Positions 1-10,770 of a stretch of 64,000 nucleotides of DNA are shown here, piece after piece. Numbering within the stretch: position 1 is the first letter of the stretch; each line of letters opens with the position of its first letter. The position numbers and the translations under genes are program-made. The stretch is from NCBI GenBank assembly GCA_003952965.2, contig CM025850.1:16696008-16760007 (forward strand), read 5' to 3'. This DNA comes from Morella rubra. Taxonomy: Eukaryota > Streptophyta > Magnoliopsida > Fagales > Myricaceae. The notes under the pieces were generated by a model that saw only the letters and a list, made by a program, of their open reading frames with translations, did no database searches and was not told the DNA's origin.

Positions 1-120
1 ATTTTAAAAACTAGCCAAAAAAGGAATCTTGTTTCTAGGTTTGCCTAACTTTGTTTATGAAAAAGATAAGATTTGTGCAGCTTGTTAAAAAGGCAAACAA
101 ACTAGAACACGTTTTAAACC

Positions 121-2640
121 CAAAAACATTGTGTCCACTTCTAGATTACTCCAACTCCTACACATGGACTTATTTAGTCAAACCCAAACGTTGAGTTTGG
201 GTGGCAAACGATATGACTTTGTTGTTGTTATGATTAATAAGTATTATATTTTTACAATGGGTCTCTTTCTTACCTCAATAAGAATGGGGCCTTAGCATTC
301 AAGAAAACTGTTGCAAAGGAGAATTCCCAAAATGAAACAACACGTTTATGGTATATCAAAGCCGATCAGCGATAAGGAGTGAACATATAGGAGAGAAAGA
401 AAAAGTTGAAATACCATTTTTTGAAATTTGTGAGTATTATGGTATAAAAGCAAAGCTTCATATTGCTCCTAGGATTCCAAATAAAAACGGGGTTGTGAGA
501 GGAAAGAAGTAGACTACTGAAGGAATGTTCAGGACGCAATGCTCTGCCTGAATAATTAACTTTAGCTATTTTGGTTAGAAGAACTGAGCTGCTATCATCA
601 GAATCGGATGTATGATCAAAGGGTCCAATTCTTATGAAAACTTCATATGATGCTTTGGAAAAACAGCATAACCCAACATGTGGTTACCATTTCCTGTTAT
701 TAAAATGGTTTTTTAATTCCTCAACAACCAAAGACAACTTGGGGTAAGTTGAATGGCGAAACGATGATGAAAGGTCTCTTCTGGGTTAATTCTTACTTTC
801 TAGTAACAAGCTTTATCAAATCCAGTGATTTAATAAGAGAAGTGGTTGTTGAGGGAATCCATACTCTGGATGATTGATAATCTAGACGTTTTCTTGCTGG
901 AAATAGAATGATGAGGATGTTGTAGATCTTGATAAAAGTTGAGAAAACCTGCTACAAGTGAAGTGAAAGAAGTCTCTTTAGCCACAAACATAGATGAACA
1001 TGATCTTGAAGAAGAAGAAACTTCTCAAAGCAACAACGACCTACCAAAGGCTTGGAAGTTTGTCAGAAGTCATCCTATTGATCAAGTTATTGGTAATGTT
1101 GAGAAAGTGTAAGAACTCATCCTTTTATAATCTAGCTAATAATTTTGCCTTACTTTCTCAAATTGAGCCAAAGAATATTTATAAGGCAAAAAATGATGAA
1201 AGTTGGATCCATGCTATGGAGGATGAATTAAAACAATTTGAGAAAAAGCAAGTATGGCATTTAATTCCTAGACCGAAAGATCATCCTGTTATTGGTACTA
1301 AATGGGTTTTTCGAAATAAAATGGATGAATCTGGGGTTGTGGTAAGGAACAAGGCAAGGTTGGTAGCCCAAGGTTATAATCAAGAAGAGGGAATCGATTT
1401 TGATGGCTCGTTTTAGAATCTATTCGCATGTTGCTTGCATATGCTTGTTTTAAAGATTTCAAGTTATTTCAAATGGATGTGAAATGTGCTTTTCTTAATG
1501 GTTATCTTTCTGAGGAAGTGTATGTAGAACAACCTCCAAGGTTTGAAGATGAAAAGCTACCACACAATGTGTTCAAGCTCACTAAAGCCTTATATGGCTG
1601 GAAGCAAGCACCTCAGACATGGTATGAACGATTGAGTTCTTTCCTTATTAAAAATAGATTTTCACGAGGTATTATCAATCCACTCTATTTACTATGGAAA
1701 ATAATATGATTTGCTTATCGTTCAAATTTATGTTGATGATATCATATTTGGTTCTACTAATGAGTCTCTTTGTGAGGAATTTTCCAATGTAATGAAAGGT
1801 TAATTCAAGATGAGCCGTATGGGAGAGTTGAATTACTTTCTTGGGCTTCAGATTAAGCAAAATCATGATGGCATCTTCATTAACCAAGCTAAGTACACAA
1901 GAGACCTTCTCAAAAGATTTGGGATGGACAACTCAAAACCGATGGGTACACCAATGAGTCCATCAACCAAAATGGAGAAATATGAAAAAGGTAAAGATGT
2001 TGACCAAACAAGGTATCGAGGTATGATTGGCTCTTTACTTTACCTTATTGCTAGTAGACCTGATATCATATTTAGTGTGTACATGTGTGCGAGATTTCAG
2101 TCTTGTGGTTAAGAGGATATTTCATTACCTTGTTGTGAATAGGAGATCTTGGTTTGTTTTATCCCAAGAGTGTTGAATTTAATTTGCAAGAATACTTGGA
2201 TGCTGATTATGTTGGTTGCAAACTTGATAGAAAAAGTACTAGTGGTGCGTGTCAGTTTCTTGGCCCATCTCTAGTATCTTGGTTTTGTAAGAAACAAAAC
2301 TTTGTGGCCTTATCAACCATAAAGGTCGAGTATATTGTCGTTGACAACTGTTGCACACAAGTTTTGTGAATGAAACAATAACTGGAAGATTTTAATCTTA
2401 ATTTTTCACTCATCCCAATTAAGTGTGATAACACGAGTGCTATAAACCTTTATAAAAATCAATTCAGAACTCTAGGACTAAATATATTGAGATCAAGCAT
2501 CATTTTCTACATGATCATGCTCCAAAAGGTGACATTATTCTTGAGTTTGTAAGCATAGATCTTCAACTTGCTGATATATTCACGAAACCTCTCAATGAGG
2601 GTCGTTTCTGCTTCATTCGTCAAGAGATCGGTACGCGTTT
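121..2640 (+). pseudogene. Decayed copia pol: integrase, reverse transcriptase, RNase H
   Basis: Translated pieces in changing frames follow the copia order. Integrase core remnant: LLHMDLF at about 160-180, with a later segment at about 410-510 resembling the [17 protein letters not shown] region. Reverse transcriptase: 1180-1410 (NDESWIHAMEDEL, GTKWVFRNKMD, KARLVAQGYNQEEGIDFD), 1428-1709 (MDVKCAFLNGYLSEEVYVEQP, with the LYGWKQAP block) and 1725-2110 (YVDDIIFGSTN, then GELNYFLGLQIKQ). RNase H: 2154-2640 (DADYVG, KSTSGACQFLG, then a region matching KHIEIKHHFLHDH and LADIFTKPL with frameshifts). YVDDIIFGS and GELNYFLGLQIKQ are typical of Sireviruses. The gag and protease part lies outside the window. 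Many stops and frameshifts make this a pseudogene. Confidence 0.85.
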
Positions 2641-3289
2641 TCCCCTCGGAATGATTTGTTTTGGATATGAATGGCTTATTTTATCATTCGTGTGTTGATT
2701 CGATTAAATTTGTTGTGATTATATGTTTTCATGCTTAATTGTATTGCATCATACATTCTCTGGTTCTCTTTGAAAATATGTCATTTTACACATTTGCATG
2801 TCATGTGTCAACACTTGAGTTCTCAAGTGTCAACACTTTTAGACTTTTCTGACTATTTTCTCGAGAATATGTATGTGTTGACACTATTCAGCAATGTGTC
2901 GACACACTGGCTGTTCCTGTAGAAGATGGTCAAGTAAGTGCCAACACATGTTTTCATATGTGTCGACACATAAGTCTTGTGCATGTGCAATCGACACATG
3001 TTTCGAAAGGGCAGTTTTTTAAAGCATCGATTCACTTGCTCTCATTAATTTCTCTTACGTTAAATGAGTTGACACTTAATATACTTAACCTCCATAGCCC
3101 TCATTTCATTTCTCCATCACTCTCAAACTCACCCGAGCCCTAAACCTCTCAGTCGTGCCTCTCCTTCACCATCGAACCTCCCATTTTTCATCTTCCATGC
3201 CCTAACACTCACCCAAACACCTCTCCTTCACCATAGAACCATATCTCCTCTCCCTCTCCTCCAGATAATACCTTACCCTTGCTTCTAAG
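2641..3289 (+). other. Spacer between pol and env-like ORF, with TGTCGACA-like palindromes
   Basis: No coding signal seen. Between about 2808 and 3000 there are several short palindromes of the type TGTGTCGACACA or its variants TGTCAACA and TGTTGACA. The same motif recurs in the LTR of this element (5655-5890). The stretch 3130-3280 is pyrimidine-rich (CTCTCC, CACC) and leads into the ATG of the env-like ORF. Confidence 0.6.
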
Positions 3290-4795
3290 ATGTCTAGTGG
3301 ACGAAGAAAAAGGGTCTTCGACCATAGGGAATCATCTCGGCCAAGGCAGAGACCGAGAAGAGAAAAGGATCCTTCAGCTCAGTTAGAGGTGAATCCATTT
3401 CGCTCCAGACTCCATTAGCATTGCTTTCAGAATGACTTTCGACATCGAAAGGTAATTTCGAGCTTATGGGTTTTGTTGTCTTGGTTTACAAAGAATGATT
3501 TTGATTTTCAAAAGTTATTTGATGCTCAGGGATGGTTAAATTTTATCAGTCTTAAGTGTGATACATTTCTCTATTTGGTGAAGCAGTCATATGCTAATTT
3601 TCATTTTGATATGTCTAAGACTGCATCGGGGTTTGTGAAGGGAAAAACATTAGATTTGTCTGTGAATAGACTTAATGCCATGGCCTTTTCCCCCAATTCT
3701 GGGGTGAAATTCTTTGAATCTTATACTTGAGCTGGTATAGCTAATGTAGAGCCCATTGAGATTCTCAGGGTTATTTTGGATAACCCTAAATTGGATGAGA
3801 TAGTGAAACCAGTGGCCAGTGATTTTGATGTACACCGGAGATTGCTACACCACATAGTTTGTAACATCATTCTTCCTAGGATGGGAAAGTTTGAATGTGT
3901 TACATTTGTTGATACGTTTGAGATGTACTGCCTGATTATGAGGCGCCAGATGAATCTTGGCCACCTCTTGTTGAATCAAATGAAGGCAGTTTATGAGAAG
4001 AAAAGGCAAGGATTGCCTTTTGGGATGCTATTCACTCAGTTTTTTGATTTGCATGATGTTAATACTAGTGATGAAGAACGGGAGAAGCCTAAAGTCTCCT
4101 AAGAGTATAATCAGAAGACTCTGTAACTTATGAATTTCGTTCAAAATGAAGAAGATCAGTGGGTGAAGAAGGTAGTGGCAATGCCTTCTCAAGAAATTTA
4201 AAAGGAAGCAGCTGAGCAAGAAGAAACTGAAGAAGAGGATCCAGAAGAAGTGGAATCAATGATTGAGGACAAAGCGGATGATGAGCTTCCAGTACCAGCC
4301 TCTCCACGTACTCCATATACTCCAACTGTTGGCCGATCAACAGCCTCTGGATCTCATGCTACTCGGCTTGCCCTCCTGGAAGCCTCAGTTTCAGATCTCA
4401 AGGAACAAACACTGCTGATGCATTACAATATGTGGGCAGGATTTGATGAGATCAAGTCTATTTTAGCGACTCACACCACCGACATGGAGATCATTACTCA
4501 TGAGGCTTGTTCTACTCGCTTTCGTTACAACAATCTGATTACTATATGCCGATCGACCTTGTATGATTGGAGATAGTCCTACATTACAAAGATGACAGAG
4601 CTGACTACAACTCAGAATCAGATGATAGATCTGGTTTCGCGAATAGCTTCAGATGTGACTCATACTTGTGACATTTTCATCGACAAGGATACAGATCTTC
4701 GACCTGAAGTTAAGAGTTGGATCAAATGGTTCAGCCGCTCTTGGACCGCCTTCCTTCGCAAGTATAGGATTGACCCTAGTCCTTGCCCTATATAA
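3290..4795 (+). pseudogene. Env-like third ORF of the Sirevirus (putative plant transposon protein type)
   Basis: One reading frame of 1506 nt runs from ATG 3290 to a terminal TAA at 4793. It has six in-frame stops (3416, 3728, 4100, 4124, 4199, 4574) and no frameshift. The N-terminus is Arg/Lys-rich (starts MSSGRRKR). The middle resembles the 'putative plant transposon protein' domain (FDAQGWLNF, ASDFDVHRRLLHHIVC, GKFECVTFVDTFEMYCLI). An acidic run (EETEEEDPEEVE) precedes a helical C-terminal part likely to form a coiled coil. Proteins of this kind lie between pol and the 3' LTR in Sireviruses. They are called envelope-like on position; an envelope function is not shown. The intact frame with only point stops suggests decay by base substitution. 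Confidence 0.75.
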
Positions 4796-5374
4796 CTTAG
4801 CCATACCCTTTTAACCTTTGCCTTAACCTTTCCTCCCTTTCTTTTTGATGATGCCAAAGGGGAAGAAGTATATGTACTTTTGTCGTAATCTTAGACTTTG
4901 AGATACATCCCATTTCTTTGCATTTTCATATATCTTTGTAATTGTTTGAATCTGATGGATATATGATTGCCTGTTTTGGATGAATTCTGTGTCAATTCTT
5001 TCTATCCTTACTTAACTCTGATTTGAATATAGTATCTTATTTTCTCTCATTTGCAAAGCTTTGTCATTGACTATGAGATAGTATTCCTAAAACTCTAAAC
5101 TCCTGTATAATTTAAGAATATTGAAGTGTTTGTGACCTGAAATCATATTATGGAGTTTGAGAAGTTTGAAGGATGATATAGAAGTGTTTCTAACATGTTT
5201 ATAATTTTTGGAAACCTCTAAATACAAAGAAGACTCTTGCAGAATTTTCTAAAAGTCCAAAGCCCTTTCGAACAAACCATTTTAAAAAACCTCCACTTGT
5301 TCTTAGGGGAAGCTTTTTGCTTTCATTGCAAAGATCTTTAAAAAGGAATTTGTTATCATTAAAAAGGGAGAGAT
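4796..5374 (+). other. Noncoding 3' spacer and polypurine tract of the Sirevirus
   Basis: No coding signal. A purine-rich stretch at 5361-5374 (AAAAAGGGAGAGAT) directly precedes the LTR start TGTTAG at 5375, which is the expected place for the polypurine tract that primes plus-strand synthesis. Confidence 0.7.
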
Positions 5375-6651
5375 TGTTAGCCCAAGGTTGATCTTGAGCT
5401 ATCTAACTTGATTTTGATGATAACAAATGACAAAACACTTTGGAGTATTTTTAGGATATGTGGTTGTCAATCCACTATTCAATTAAGAGTACTCAATTGT
5501 ATTTAAACTTTATCATTAATTCTTTATGCCCTACATTTGATTTAAACACTATGGCTTGCACCTAAACTATGATATTTTCATTGTAGGAGTTTTCGTGTTG
5601 AATTGAAAAAGATTGGATATCAAAAGGCACTGAAAAACTCCAACTGCCAAAAAGGCGTCGACACATACGAAGCAAAGTATCAACACATGGGAAGATGGTG
5701 TCGACACATGATTGACATGGTGCCGACACATGGCACAGAAGACAGACTGTCATTTTGATGGTGTCGACACATGGGAAGCAAAGTATCGACACATGTGAAG
5801 ATGGTGTCGACACATGCCACAGGCACCTGCGAGCAAGTTCCAGTCTCGATGAAGGTGTCGACACATAGGTGTATGTGTGTCAACACATATTGCAGGAACA
5901 CTGTTTTTAAAAAACGGCGTTCAGCATGCAAATCAAGAAGATGTGGCACTTAGGGCACCTTTCCAACATTCCAAAAAGGCCCTATGGACCCCTCAAGACT
6001 GAATACCTATAAAGGGAACCTTATGGAGAGAGAAAGAAAGATTTTTGCACACTTTTTGTCTCCCTACATCATCATTGCTGACCAAGCTTTCAAAACGAGA
6101 GAGAAAAATGCAAAAGACAAAGGCTACACGTTTTTTCAAGAAGATCTGGTTTGCCATTGCTGGCATCATCATCAGATCTTGTCTTGTAACCATTTATTGA
6201 GCTTTGTTTGCTGATTTGGCTTTGAGAGCTATTGTTTATTCATTCATCTCATTAAACTTTGAGAAACCTTTGAGTGTGAGATACACTTGGGCCTATACGT
6301 GAGGATAGAAGAAATCTCATAGGCTTTGAGATTTGTGACGAGTTGAAGAGTGAGATCGAGAAAACTCTTGTAATGGTTACTTAGCACCCGGAAGCTAAGT
6401 TGTAGACACTACTAGATTATAATGGAGAAGCCCAAGGAAGGCAATAGCCTAGGGGGTGGACGTATGCAAATCTTGGCCGAACCACCTAAAAAAAGCGGTG
6501 TTATCTCTCTTCCCTATTCTCGTACTTATTGCTTTCATTTATTGCTTCTCGGTCATTATCGCTTTATTATTTACCGTTAATCTTTGCGGCCATCATTAAA
6601 TATATTCAGATATGAGTTTTTATTTGAAGTATTTTATTAAAAATTATTCCC
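5375..6651 (+). repeat. 3' LTR of the Sirevirus, 3' end missing
   Basis: The LTR starts with TGTTAGCCCAAGGTTG and aligns, with divergence, to the reverse complement of 58182-59590. A cluster of about eight GTGTCGACACATG-like palindromes lies at 5655-5890. Near the end it carries GCCGAACCACCTAAAA (around 6475-6490), a motif shared with the two other Sirevirus LTRs in the window. The relative at 58182 continues into AATTCACCCCCCCC and ends CTCACA; this copy breaks off before that, at the start of the tandem repeat at 6652. Confidence 0.75.
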
Positions 6652-7611
6652 CTATGTTTTAATTATGTTTTAAACCCAAAAGCCAATTGTTTATGCGTAG
6701 ACAGTTATCACTCTCTACACTTTGCAGTTTGGGGCGTGACATCTCGGTTTAGAAATCTACAGTGAGAGTATAAAGTCAAATCTTTCATGCACTTCGAACA
6801 TGACAAGTTATACGATATTAGTACCGCATGCCATATACTATGTTGCACCTTCATATATATTATCAAAAGGATTGAAGCCATCTCATGCTAAGGGAAGTTG
6901 GACATTACGAGATTCTTAGAAAACCATGAATACTTTTCATGAAAGCCTTTACATGCCAACGAATCAACATGATGCTTCATGGTCCCGTCATCATGTACCC
7001 TTACGATCTCTAGGGGGCCGGACATCAAGACGTTGCTATATACACTCTTTGTGAAGCATTGTTGCGAATTTTAATAAGACGTAACCAAAAACGAAGCCAA
7101 GTAACAATTAGAGTATCCATTTGGTAGAGTTCTGCAATAATCTATGTTTTAATTATGTTTTAAACCCAAAAGCCAATTGTTTATGCGTAGACAGTTATCA
7201 CTCTCTACACTTTGCAGTTTGGGGCGTGACATCTCGGTTTAGAAATCTACAGTGAGAGTATAAAGTCAAATCTTTCATGCACTTCGAACATGACAAGTTA
7301 TACGATATTAGTACCGCATGCCATATACTATGTTGCACCTTCATATATATTATCAAAAGGATTGAAGCCATCTCATGCTAAGGGAAGTTGGACATTACGA
7401 GATTCTTAGAAAACCATGAATACTTTTCATGAAAGCCTTTACATGCCAACGAATCAACATATGCTTCATGGTCCCGTCATCATGTACCCTTACGATCTCT
7501 AGGGGGCCGGACATCAAGACGTTGCTATATACACTCTTTGTGAAGCATTGTTGCGAAAGACGTAACCAAAAACGAAGCCAAGTAACAATGCCATGGTAGG
7601 TTCAATAATCT
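6652..7611. repeat. Tandem duplication of a 490-bp unit (two copies)
   Basis: The sequence starting CTATGTTTTAATTATG at 6652 starts again at 7142, a 490-bp offset. The copies are nearly identical. The second lacks one base near 7460 (CATGATGCTTC against CATATGCTTC) and 8 bases near 7556 (GCGAATTTTAATAAGACG against GCGAAAGACG). Both units end in CAATAATCT, which could mark the unequal-exchange point. No protein-coding content was recognised. Confidence 0.9.
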
Positions 7612-8720
7612 GTTTATCAGATATGGCAGTGGGCCAGATATTTGGTGCGCTGTCCCTTTTGTCCCTCGAAGTAATGGGCCTACACAGTACTCTCTATCTG
7701 GTACAAGTACAGAAAGAAGTACTACTTAAGTGAGGGGTATATGCAGTCGGTTATAAGCTTTACCTCTGAGCAATGCAGAGATTGCGATCAGTGCTGGAAT
7801 TAAGGTCTGCTTGCTACAGCCCATGCGGCCGGAAACTTAGCTCCAGTAATCATTTCCATTAATTAGTACCTTTTATTTGTCATTCATGAGTAAATATTCC
7901 AGCCCCATCCCATTTATTCACTTCACATGGCATAAGAAACAATGCAGTTGTATCTTCCTTCCATTCATGAGTAAGCCTTGATTAACCTCAAAGTAGTTGA
8001 CATGCATGTGGGAATCATTAAAGCTAATCCTGAAGCCCAAAATGTAACCTCGGGAGAGAACCAATGCCTCTAAATTCTAAGCTAGTTAGAGTACTATACA
8101 CAGTTCCCCATGGACTTACTTCCGCAATGCCTACTGAAACTTTAAACGGTGATAATCTGGTACCTTTAGCTATTGTTCGGATTTGTTCTCCCAAAAAATT
8201 TGCTCCAAAGATATGGGCTAGGCCGGGCCGTACTAGCATGTTTCCCCATAAAAAAGAAACCTAAAGTTTACCCAATTCTGTGATTTGAATTGTTGTTTGG
8301 TTGATAGAATTTATTACTAACAATAAAGTAAGAAATCCTTACAGTATCTCAACGTTTAAAGAGATAAGGATTGTTACTCATACAGAGTTTCGGTTGAATA
8401 AGATTTTGGCTGCCATCTAGATTGCGGCATGTTTGTAATTTTGTATTCATGTTAGACATCCAGAGACTATAGGATATGGAGGTGTCTAAGCAGATAAGCG
8501 CCCGTTGATTTGCCTCGCTATGAGAAGTACGTACGCAGCACTTCAGAGCTAATTTGTCCAATTTGTCACAAAAAATGTCACTCCAAAGTAGACGGATAGC
8601 TAGCTACGCATATCTGCAATATTGAATGGCATTGATTATTTCAGTATCCGCGTTACAGAGTAGTGGCCACCGAACAACTACTCTTACTCGCTTGCTTTAG
8701 TTTCGGATATCAAATCTATG
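7612..8720 (+). other. Gene-less; copy of the GDSL-gene upstream region
   Basis: No coding gene supported. Blocks at 7825-7850 (CATGCGGCCGGAAACTTAGC), 7918-7950 and 8525-8720 (ATTGAATGGCATTGATTA, TCAGTATCCGCGTTACA, CACCGAACAACTACTC) match, in the same order and strand, the upstream region of the GDSL esterase gene at about 61800-62270. The copy ends before the TATA box and gene, running into AT-rich sequence. Confidence 0.75.
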
Positions 8721-10035
8721 TTTTTAATTTATTGTTTTTATTATTTTTGTAAAATTTTATTTGTTTTAAAAATTTTGCACGATTTTTATCTTTTTCTTTT
8801 AATTTTTATGAATATTTTTTATTAGTTTCATATTTAAAATATTTTTATATATTTTGATATTTATGAAACTATTTTCTACTTATCTTTGGCCATATGTTGA
8901 TTTCAGACGAGATTTTGATATTTATGGGCCATATGTTGATTTCAGACGAGATTGGGCAGGGCAAGAAGCACAATGCTAGGCAAACGACGAGAAGCATTAA
9001 CTGGATTTTGCTCCCATGTTGGTTGTGTATTTCCTCAGCACTATTTCACGATGAGAAAGCACACTTGGAGCCAAGAGAGAACTTAGAAAGACTCGCGAGA
9101 AGATTGAGATGGTTTCTATCACTGGCAATTGGCAAATGGTCTTCGTATTTGGTCGTGTTCCCTGTTATTTGGTTACTCTTTTTTCTTTTGTTGACCTACT
9201 ACTGTTAGTTACTCTGTTTCCTTTTTGTCATTGTCTGTTTGGTTTTCTTTTTTTTGGAACTCTACTTCTATGTTTTTGGTGTGAGCCCCTTCTCTTGACA
9301 GAAACTCAATATATATACTTGTTTCCCACATTAAGGTTTTAATCTTTTTGTTTTCCCTCATTTTTATTATAAAGATTCGCTAGCCGACTCTAAAGCTTTA
9401 CTTTGGGCCATTATCAACAAACCCCTTCGTGCAGTGCAGCCTATGAGGATATCCACGAAAAAAATGGCTTTAGCATTTGTATTCTATTGGACAAGAAGAA
9501 AGATGAACTGTTTTATATGCTAATTTCTCGGATTAGGACATTTGTAATTTGTCTCTTCTGGAGTTAAAAATGGTCATCAGTGGAGCCTCTTTCTCCGAAG
9601 ATACATTATACTTGCTATGTTTCTTATAAGTTTCCATTTCTTATGCTTAAATCCTTTCAGTTACTTTGAACTGAAATTTTGGCCTATCGTTCAGCCATTT
9701 TGAAAAGGCAAATATGGAATTTGGAAACCCTTTCCTTCTGAAAACATAGATTGGGTAGCTCACGATTAAGTATCAATTGGAAAGAGAAGTTCATCTGCTC
9801 AAGAAAAAAAGAAAAAAAAAGGGTAAACTCATTTATCTTGTAAAACCAATTGAGTATCAATTGGAAAGAGAAGTTTTTGGCAGAAGTTGCTTCGGCTTAC
9901 AGAATAGGAAAAAAAAAAAAGTCCTAATCTCATACAGTCGATATTTTATTCAATGCTACCTAGAACCATTGACGATTGGATAATCTCTCAAATGCAATCT
10001 GTACTCTGTTTTATATGCAAAGGTTAAAAATAGAT
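8721..10035. other. No gene seen; AT-rich sequence with short direct repeats
   Basis: 8721-8885 is extremely AT-rich. A unit of about 39 bp starting GGCCATATGTTGATTTCAG occurs twice in tandem at 8888-8955. GAGTATCAATTGGAAAGAGAAG-like sequence occurs at about 9768 and 9850. The stretch 9200-9590 is homologous to 11600-11850 (shared TTGTATTCTATTGGACAAGA and GGACATTTGTAATTTGTCTC). Open frames here are short and resemble nothing I know. Confidence 0.6.
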
Positions 10036-10770
10036 CACTACTAAAAGGTACAAAATGGTTCTAGTGCTATCAGTAATTACGTTCCTATTAAAATGATAAT
10101 GTAGTAAAGGGCAATATGATCACAAGTTCCTTCAAGTGGAGGTTGAAACCGTTCATTTCCCAACTATTCACATCTAAACCGTCACATGATCGTTCGAATT
10201 GGTAACAATAAACGTTCTTCAAACGGTAATATAAAAACATAAAATTTGTGGTAATTAGACTTGAATTTATGACAATGGCTAGAAAAGTAGCATTCGAAGC
10301 CGTTCAAACGTTTGACAGGTTTTCAGGATGCGCACCCTCGTCCCAAAAGATTCTCTATCGTTCGAATGTTTATTTGAAAGAATGAACGCCAGTTTTACTG
10401 TTATGATATTTTCACCAACATTCGAACAATTAGTATCATTTCGAACGGTATATCATTTCAGGGTTAGAATGCATAATTTTCGTTCAAAGTTTTGTAATAT
10501 AATGTCGTATAGGATTTGAACACGTAGTGTGCGGTTCGAACGTAAGTTTCGGGACAGACGTTTCTATTGCTAAAACGAGATTTTTTTGGGGCGGAGAGAT
10601 TTTATCCCAAATAATTAACCCTTTTTTTTTTTGGAATGGCAATTCTGTCCCAAAAAAGTTTAAAACCATCACAAATTGTTTTTTTTTGGGATGACTATGA
10701 TTTCCATCCCAAAAAGGAAATCTTTTATGCTTTTTGGAACGGATTTCAAAAGGTCAAATTTCTTGTAGTG
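10036..10770. mobile_element. Possible short non-autonomous CACTA-like element
   Basis: The left edge reads CACTACTAAAAGGTAC and the right edge, reverse-complemented, reads CACTACAAGAAATTTGACC. CACTACAAGAAA is a classic plant CACTA terminus. Inside are many TTCGAACG/CGTTCGAA-like motifs in both orientations and paired TTTTGGGATGG / CCATCCCAAAA segments near the right end, as subterminal repeats would look. Against this, the two termini agree only over CACTAC, and the flanking triplets (GAT and TTT) do not match. There is no transposase. Confidence 0.45.

Larger units (their letters stand above)
1..6651 (+). mobile_element. Sirevirus-type Ty1/copia retrotransposon, 5' end outside the window
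   Basis: The order on the plus strand is integrase, reverse transcriptase and RNase H remnants (121-2640), a spacer, an extra env-like ORF (3290-4795), a purine-rich tract, and a 3' LTR starting at 5375. A third ORF placed after pol is characteristic of the Sirevirus (SIRE/Maximus) lineage of Ty1/copia. The LTR start, TGTTAGCCCAAGGTTG, recurs as the end of a minus-strand solo LTR at 59590, so the family has at least two copies here. The 3' LTR stops at about 6651 without the C-rich tail of its relative. The element is decayed throughout and cannot be autonomous. Confidence 0.85.

Noticed and set aside
1675..1887. Open frames antisense to retroelement coding regions
   Set aside because: They are shadows of the plus-strand reverse transcriptase. 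The same applies to frames opposite integrase, Ser/Pro-rich linkers and RNase H elsewhere.
5655..5890. CRISPR-like array (regularly recurring GTGTCGACACATG)
   Set aside because: Spacing is irregular, the repeats are short palindromes with variants, and the host is a plant. These are LTR repeats.
8024..8264. Two opposing 66-71 codon frames, considered as an organelle-derived gene piece
   Set aside because: Neither frame matches an organellar or nuclear protein I can name. They lie in a diverged GDSL-upstream copy.
8894..9342. Two overlapping hydrophobic frames
   Set aside because: Hydrophobicity comes from T-rich sequence. There is no motif, and the region is part of a repeated block.
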